A stretch of 38,796 bases of DNA from a virus. This document shows positions 35,158 to 38,796 of the stretch, piece after piece (within the stretch, counting starts at the first letter, position 1; every line of letters begins with the position of its first letter). The DNA lies in the IMG/VR virus record IMGVR_UViG_3300027977_002177, positions 1 through 38,796 of that record. One strand, 5' to 3'. The notes below the pieces were generated by a model that was given only the letters and a program-made list of their open reading frames with translations, was not told the DNA's origin and did not search any database. The translations under genes and the position numbers were made by a program.

Positions 35158-36175
35158 TAGAATTGAAATAGACCTGCGCGGAGTAGACACGCTCACACTG
35201 TGCATCGATGTAGCAGACAATAGTCTCAGTCGTAAATGGCTGACTGCATTGAACAATATCATACGTAATGACTTGCATTTGGAAAAAAATTACTGTTGGT
35301 TGGGCTGGACCGAAAGTGAACGAACTGCTGAATACATTGTCGATCAAATTAATGCCAGTATCACAGCCATTAACACAGCCAATTTGGGTTATACAATCGA
35401 TGATCACTTCACAGTAGCAGAGACCATACAAGATAACCTGGATGTTGATCATGAGCGTATGAATTGGTTGCATCGCTATTTTGAAGATCTCCAAGGACAT
35501 TCAGGACACATGAGTTCTTACTGGAAGCAAGCAGATGCTGTGACACGTTGGCACATACGTCAACTCAACTTGTTGTGTCATGAATACGAAAGTCTTGTAC
35601 TGAGCATGCGCAAAGTTGTTCAGGCCCCTGAGTGGCGTAGACCCAGCCAGCTAATGTGTTGGCTCAATGCACCAAGATTTACTTTAGATACAGAAGATTA
35701 TGAATTGTTTGGTGTAGACACAATTAATCGTCAAATGGGCGGAGTATATGTGGGTGTGAACAAAGCGGTAAGCAAAGCACATTGGGAAGTGTTCAATGAC
35801 GAAGGCCGCAATGTAGATGAATTAACAACCACCAGTCTGCGCAACCAAACTGAGGCAGCTGGAGATTTTGATATTGAATGGGCTCGAGACCCAGGTGCGT
35901 ATCACTGGCAAATAAAAAAGATTGCTGAATTCCGAACATGGTTGACCAACAACGGTTTTGATCCAGAAGACAAGTCATTGACAATCGGGCATCCCAAGGT
36001 AGCACAAGTTAATTTGTCTAAAACATTTGGCACATTGGACTACAATCAAATTTGGCAACAAATTGCTGCCTATCTTGATGTGTATAAAATACGCACCAGT
36101 GATACCGAAGCTACATACGAGTATCGCTGGAGCGATCAAGACTACGCTGAACAGCAAATAAGGAGACTAAAATGA
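35150..36175 (+). CDS. Conserved phage hypothetical protein (341 residues, TTG start)
   Basis: The best start is the TTG at 35150, with GGTGG about seven bases upstream; the frame is open to another TTG at 35111. The N-terminal 200 residues are helical and Trp/His-rich (HERMNWLHRYFEDLQG, SYWKQADAVTRWHIRQLN). The C-terminal half has a conserved block, GGVYVGVNKAVSKAHWEVFN, then DIEWARDPG and KSLTIGHPKVAQVNLSKTFG, and ends TYEYRWSDQDYAEQQI. I recognise this family from marine T4-like phages but know no function. There is no signal peptide or membrane segment. The AGGAG near its end serves the next gene. Confidence 0.6.
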   Translation: MLDRIEIDLRGVDTLTLCIDVADNSLSRKWLTALNNIIRNDLHLEKNYCWLGWTESERTAEYIVDQINASITAINTANLGYTIDDHFTVAETIQDNLDVDHERMNWLHRYFEDLQGHSGHMSSYWKQADAVTRWHIRQLNLLCHEYESLVLSMRKVVQAPEWRRPSQLMCWLNAPRFTLDTEDYELFGVDTINRQMGGVYVGVNKAVSKAHWEVFNDEGRNVDELTTTSLRNQTEAAGDFDIEWARDPGAYHWQIKKIAEFRTWLTNNGFDPEDKSLTIGHPKVAQVNLSKTFGTLDYNQIWQQIAAYLDVYKIRTSDTEATYEYRWSDQDYAEQQIRRLK

Positions 36176-36273
36176 AATGGCTACGCAGACTTTGGGATAG
36201 AATTACCTTGGAAATACGTTATCGTAAAAAGCTGAAAGAACTTCGCAAACGAGATCCTTTTATCTACAAATGA
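36172..36273 (+). CDS. Very small basic protein (33 residues)
   Basis: ATG 36172 follows AGGAG (36161-36165) with six bases of spacing, overlaps the previous stop as ATGA, and its own stop overlaps the carbamoyltransferase start as ATGA. This exact fit on both sides argues that it is real. The product begins MKWLRRLWDRITLEIRYRKK and ends KRDPFIYK. It has 12 Arg/Lys and is probably one amphipathic helix. I recall similar small proteins next to carbamoyltransferases in marine viruses. A membrane-surface or nucleic-acid contact is possible. The function is unknown. Confidence 0.7.
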   Translation: MKWLRRLWDRITLEIRYRKKLKELRKRDPFIYK

Positions 36274-37772
36274 ATATACTAGGTATCAGTGCTGGATTTC
36301 ATGATGCTGCTGCCACAGTGATCAATAACCAAGGCGACATTTTGTTTGCCGGCCACTCAGAACGCTACAGCAAAAAGAAAAATGATGCTGAATTGTGTGC
36401 AGGTCTAATAGATGATGTAATATATTACAATGATTATGGACCAATGTCCTGCACTCCAGAAATTGTGGCATATTATGAACGGCCGTGGCTCAAACAACTT
36501 CGACAATTATATGCTGGTCAGGGGGTTGAATGGGACAAAATAACGGTCAACCAAATTTTAAAATCACAACTGCAAGGCCGTATTAAACCCAAGCAGGTGC
36601 ATAGTTTCAATCATCATCTTTCACACGCTGCGGGTGGCTTTCAAACAAGCCCGTATGATCGTGCCACTGTAGTGGTAATTGACGCCATAGGCGAATGGGA
36701 CACAATATCAATCTGGGGAGCAGAATATGATGGACAAGGACGAGCACGGTACCTACGATTATGGGGACAACATTACCCTCACAGCCTGGGTCTCTTTTAT
36801 AGTGCAATTACTAAGCGTGTGGGCCTACACCCACTAGACGAAGAATACATCACCATGGGCATGGCTGCATATGGCAGAGACAGTTACCATCATGTTATGG
36901 AAGCAGTGTTGATTCGTGATCTAGATGAAATAGAGTTTGGACAAAACTTACACACCGGAGTCAATGACGAGTTCATGGGCAGTCTCAGCAATGAAGACAT
37001 TGCTGCTAGTGCTCAAACATTGTTAGAACGCTTGATAGGCAATGTCATGCAACGTGCTAGAGACTTCAAGTTCAGTACCAATCTTGTGTATCAAGGTGGT
37101 GTTGCACTCAACTGCTTGGCTAATCGAAACTTAGGAGAATACTTTGACAATATTTGGATCATGCCCAACCCCGGAGACGCCGGATCAAGTCTTGGCGCTG
37201 CTGCTCTTGCGTATGGTAAGAGGCTGCATTGGCGCAATGCTTTCCTTGGTCACAATATTGCTGGCCCTTATCCTGTCGATAGTGTTGTTAGGACTTTACT
37301 CGGCACTGGCATTGTTGGAGTGGCTAACGGTCGCGCTGAATTTGGGCCCAGAGCGTTGGGCAACCGGAGCCTACTTGCAGACCCCCGTGGTGCAGAAATC
37401 AAGGACAGAGTAAATGAAATCAAACGCAGACAAAAGTTCAGACCCTTCGCCCCTGTCATATTGGCTGAACTGGCTGATGATTACTTTGACATCGAGTCTG
37501 GCTGGCATACTCACAATTATATGCAGTCAGTCGCTCGTTGTCGCCAACCTAATGTTTACCCTGCTATATGTCATGTTGATGGCACCAGTAGAGTACAAAC
37601 GGTGGCAAAGGACGGATCAGGAATAAGACAGTTGTTGGAAGCATGGTATGCCCAAACCGGTTGCCCCATGTTGCTGAACACCAGTTTGAACATACGTGGC
37701 AAGCCCATGGTCAACAATCGAGCAGATGCGGATCGTTTTGAATATGAATATGATGTAAAGGTACATTCATGA
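36270..37772 (+). CDS. NodU/CmcH-family carbamoyltransferase (500 residues)
   Basis: The family motifs are intact: ILGISAGFHDAAATVI at the start, HHLSHAAGGFQTSPYD (residues 115-130) and VVVIDAIGEWDTISIW in the ATP-grasp-like HSP70/actin-type fold, VYQGGVALNCLANRNL, then GRAEFGPRALGNRSLLADPR (from residue 354), FRPFAPVILAE and MLLNTSLNIRGKP. These enzymes transfer a carbamoyl group from carbamoyl phosphate, via carbamoyl-AMP, to a hydroxyl on a sugar or antibiotic. The length is slightly below that of bacterial NodU. The neighbours are FkbM methyltransferase and sugar enzymes, so a carbamoylated glycan is likely. Two nested frames lie at 37144-37413 and 37414-37626. Confidence 0.85.
   Translation: MNILGISAGFHDAAATVINNQGDILFAGHSERYSKKKNDAELCAGLIDDVIYYNDYGPMSCTPEIVAYYERPWLKQLRQLYAGQGVEWDKITVNQILKSQLQGRIKPKQVHSFNHHLSHAAGGFQTSPYDRATVVVIDAIGEWDTISIWGAEYDGQGRARYLRLWGQHYPHSLGLFYSAITKRVGLHPLDEEYITMGMAAYGRDSYHHVMEAVLIRDLDEIEFGQNLHTGVNDEFMGSLSNEDIAASAQTLLERLIGNVMQRARDFKFSTNLVYQGGVALNCLANRNLGEYFDNIWIMPNPGDAGSSLGAAALAYGKRLHWRNAFLGHNIAGPYPVDSVVRTLLGTGIVGVANGRAEFGPRALGNRSLLADPRGAEIKDRVNEIKRRQKFRPFAPVILAELADDYFDIESGWHTHNYMQSVARCRQPNVYPAICHVDGTSRVQTVAKDGSGIRQLLEAWYAQTGCPMLLNTSLNIRGKPMVNNRADADRFEYEYDVKVHS
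37144..37413 (+). CDS. Candidate overprinted membrane protein 1 inside the carbamoyltransferase gene (89 residues, TTG start)
   Basis: This frame is +1 relative to the carbamoyltransferase. The TTG start is preceded by AGGAG (37133-37137) with six bases of spacing. A long hydrophobic helix spans about residues 31-58 (MLSLVTILLALILSIVLLGL and beyond), after a Pro-rich N-terminus and a shorter hydrophobic stretch at 16-22. Leu codons in this frame are mostly TTG/CTG, the style of the phage, while the host frame uses CTT four times among nine leucines. It ends immediately before the ATG of a second nested frame, as TAAATG. Expression is unproven. Confidence 0.4.
   Translation: MTIFGSCPTPETPDQVLALLLLRMVRGCIGAMLSLVTILLALILSIVLLGLYSALALLEWLTVALNLGPERWATGAYLQTPVVQKSRTE
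37414..37626 (+). CDS. Candidate overprinted membrane protein 2 inside the carbamoyltransferase gene (70 residues)
   Basis: The ATG directly abuts the stop of the previous nested frame and has AAGGAC eight bases upstream. It is in the same +1 frame. Two hydrophobic helices are seen, about 17-36 (WLNWLMITLTSSLAGILTII) and 41-57 (LVVANLMFTLLYVMLMA), with a charged C-terminus (EYKRWQRTDQE). Small size, two helices and a charged tail are holin-like features, but many unrelated proteins look the same. Host-frame leucine codons give no extra support here. The tandem arrangement with the previous frame is the main reason to list it. Confidence 0.35.
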   Translation: MKSNADKSSDPSPLSYWLNWLMITLTSSLAGILTIICSQSLVVANLMFTLLYVMLMAPVEYKRWQRTDQE

Positions 37773-38554
37773 TCAAGTCTACTCAAACTCGATACTGTGA
37801 TCAGTTCTGGTACAACAGCAATGATCTAATGATTGGTGCTAGCCTTGAACATTATGGGGAATACAGTCAATGCGAAATTGATTTTATTCTGAGTTTTTTA
37901 AGTGATAGTTCTGTGGTGTATGATGTGGGAGCCAACATAGGGTATCATACCACAGCATTTGCCACTCGGGCTCAACGTGTGTATGCATTTGAGCCACATC
38001 CTGGCAACTATGCACTGCTGGAAAAAAACACCGAAGATTTTGACAATGTATTTCTGGGACAATATGCTGTAAGCAATGCTAGATCAACTTGTTATATCTC
38101 GGACTATGACCCCGCCCAGGTCAGCAATTTTGGGGCTGTAAGAGTTGTTAATGACAACGCTGGAATTCCAGTCAATGCCATTGATTTAGATACTGCTGGA
38201 TTGATGCTGCCAGATTTTATCAAAATTGATGCAGAGGGACACGAATTACAAGTGCTACAAGGATGTAGACAAATCATACAACAACACTGCCCTGTGATCT
38301 ACTACGAAGCGCATGAATCACCAGACCTCAAAGATATATACCTACTGCTGGGTGAGCAGAGATATAGATTTTACTGGGCTCAAATCAACAACTACAATCC
38401 TGCTAATTTTACCGGCAACACTGACAATATTTTTGGCAAAAGTGGATTGATGAGTATATTAGCCTGGCCTAGAAGCTTAGGAGAACTGCTAATGACCCCT
38501 GTATTAGGCTCTGACGATACTGCCAATAGATTTTATCAAAATGGAAAGCCTTGA
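37769..38554 (+). CDS. FkbM-family SAM-dependent methyltransferase (261 residues)
   Basis: SAM-binding motif I is VVYDVGANIGYHTTAFA (about residues 48-64), followed by VYAFEPHPGNYALLEKN. The later FIKIDAEGHELQVLQGC and PVIYYEAHESP are diagnostic for FkbM-type methyltransferases. These enzymes O-methylate sugars or polyketides. The N-terminus is short and the C-terminal 60 residues are family-variable. The start overlaps the carbamoyltransferase stop as ATGA. With the carbamoyltransferase it suggests a decorated terminal sugar, as in Nod-factor-like or antibiotic glycans; the actual acceptor is unknown. Confidence 0.8.
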   Translation: MIKSTQTRYCDQFWYNSNDLMIGASLEHYGEYSQCEIDFILSFLSDSSVVYDVGANIGYHTTAFATRAQRVYAFEPHPGNYALLEKNTEDFDNVFLGQYAVSNARSTCYISDYDPAQVSNFGAVRVVNDNAGIPVNAIDLDTAGLMLPDFIKIDAEGHELQVLQGCRQIIQQHCPVIYYEAHESPDLKDIYLLLGEQRYRFYWAQINNYNPANFTGNTDNIFGKSGLMSILAWPRSLGELLMTPVLGSDDTANRFYQNGKP

Positions 38555-38563
38555 ATTGCACTT

Positions 38564-38791
38564 ATGAAATCAGCAAGACAACACTTACAAGATTCTGACA
38601 TGGGCTACTGGACTCATCTAGCTCACAGTTTCAAACAAAGCAACGGGCTAGTGGCTATTGCTGTCAAAAGTTACATACACGGTGTGTTTCCTTGGGTGTT
38701 TGCCAATCGCGGACCTGTAGGTGTATACAAGATCTACAAAGAAATCCGCAACGTGCGCCACATCAGAAAAATACTAGACGATCAGAGATAA
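38564..38791 (+). CDS. Small conserved DUF6356-like protein (75 residues)
   Basis: ATG 38564 lies 9 bases after the methyltransferase stop. The protein begins MKSARQHLQDSDMGYWTHLA and has VAIAVKSYIHGVFPWVF, a partly hydrophobic helix, then a short basic end (YKIYKEIRNVRHIRKIL). The HL-x-x-x-x-MGYW ... HSF ... KS-x-x-HG-x-FP pattern matches my memory of a small uncharacterised family found in cyanobacteria and phages; that assignment rests on memory of pattern only. It may sit at the membrane. It is complete and ends five bases before the window edge. Confidence 0.6.
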   Translation: MKSARQHLQDSDMGYWTHLAHSFKQSNGLVAIAVKSYIHGVFPWVFANRGPVGVYKIYKEIRNVRHIRKILDDQR

Positions 38792-38796
38792 GTATC

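Noticed and set aside
35093-35500. 135-codon open frame on the - strand
   Set aside because: Antisense to the hypothetical gene; no ribosome site and no isolated - strand transcription unit in the window.
1-38796. tRNA genes, CRISPR arrays, insertion sequences, attachment sites
   Set aside because: None seen: no cloverleaf-like intergenic segment, no regularly spaced direct repeats and no transposase or integrase motifs. Intergenic space is almost absent, with the largest gap about 54 bases.

Overview
The window looks like part of a marine T4-like (myovirus) phage genome. Every supported gene is on the + strand. Genes are packed with ATGA/TTGA overlaps or gaps of a few bases. There are octamers matching the T4 late-promoter consensus (TATAAATA at 16043, CATAAATA at 15278), and the left half consists of very long, beta-rich, repeat-built virion proteins of the kind seen in uncultured marine phages. 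I see no tRNA, integrase, CRISPR array or insertion sequence. The host cannot be read from the sequence.

Left half (1-18920): virion structural genes. A single reading frame of about 5,090 codons (1-15273, possibly cut at its 5' end) encodes a modular giant with cupredoxin-like, CBM5/12-like, FG-GAP/beta-propeller-like and fibre-type segments. It is followed by a 50-residue protein, a 201-residue structural protein, a 595-residue tail fibre and a 332-residue structural protein. A GC hairpin with a T-rich tail (18887-18920) closes this block.

Right half (18936-38791): a tightly coupled operon-like run of glycan and peptide-modification genes. In order: a conserved phage hypothetical, two GT-A-like glycosyltransferases, a chimeric cytidylyltransferase remnant, a third glycosyltransferase-like protein, a 2OG-Fe(II) oxygenase-like protein, a NeuD-type acetyltransferase, a short DegT-type aminotransferase, then five radical SAM proteins with an N-terminal twitch/SPASM-like cysteine domain interleaved with three GT10-like proteins, an SGNH hydrolase and a GDP-mannose-3,5-epimerase-like enzyme. 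The run ends with a conserved hypothetical, a 33-residue basic protein, a NodU/CmcH carbamoyltransferase, an FkbM methyltransferase and a small DUF6356-like protein. Together these suggest a phage-encoded pathway that makes, transfers and trims an unusual sugar or modified peptide, on the virion fibres or on the host surface. The target is unknown.

The most unexpected signal is a set of five open frames nested inside the radical SAM and carbamoyltransferase genes, all in the +1 frame of their host gene. All encode small membrane proteins with one or two strongly hydrophobic helices, and four have a good Shine-Dalgarno sequence. Two sit at the equivalent position of two paralogous radical SAM genes and share the layout helix, short loop, Asp-Trp, helix. 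A third shows a clear local disturbance of leucine codon use in the host frame. These are candidate overprinted genes, possibly lysis or membrane proteins.
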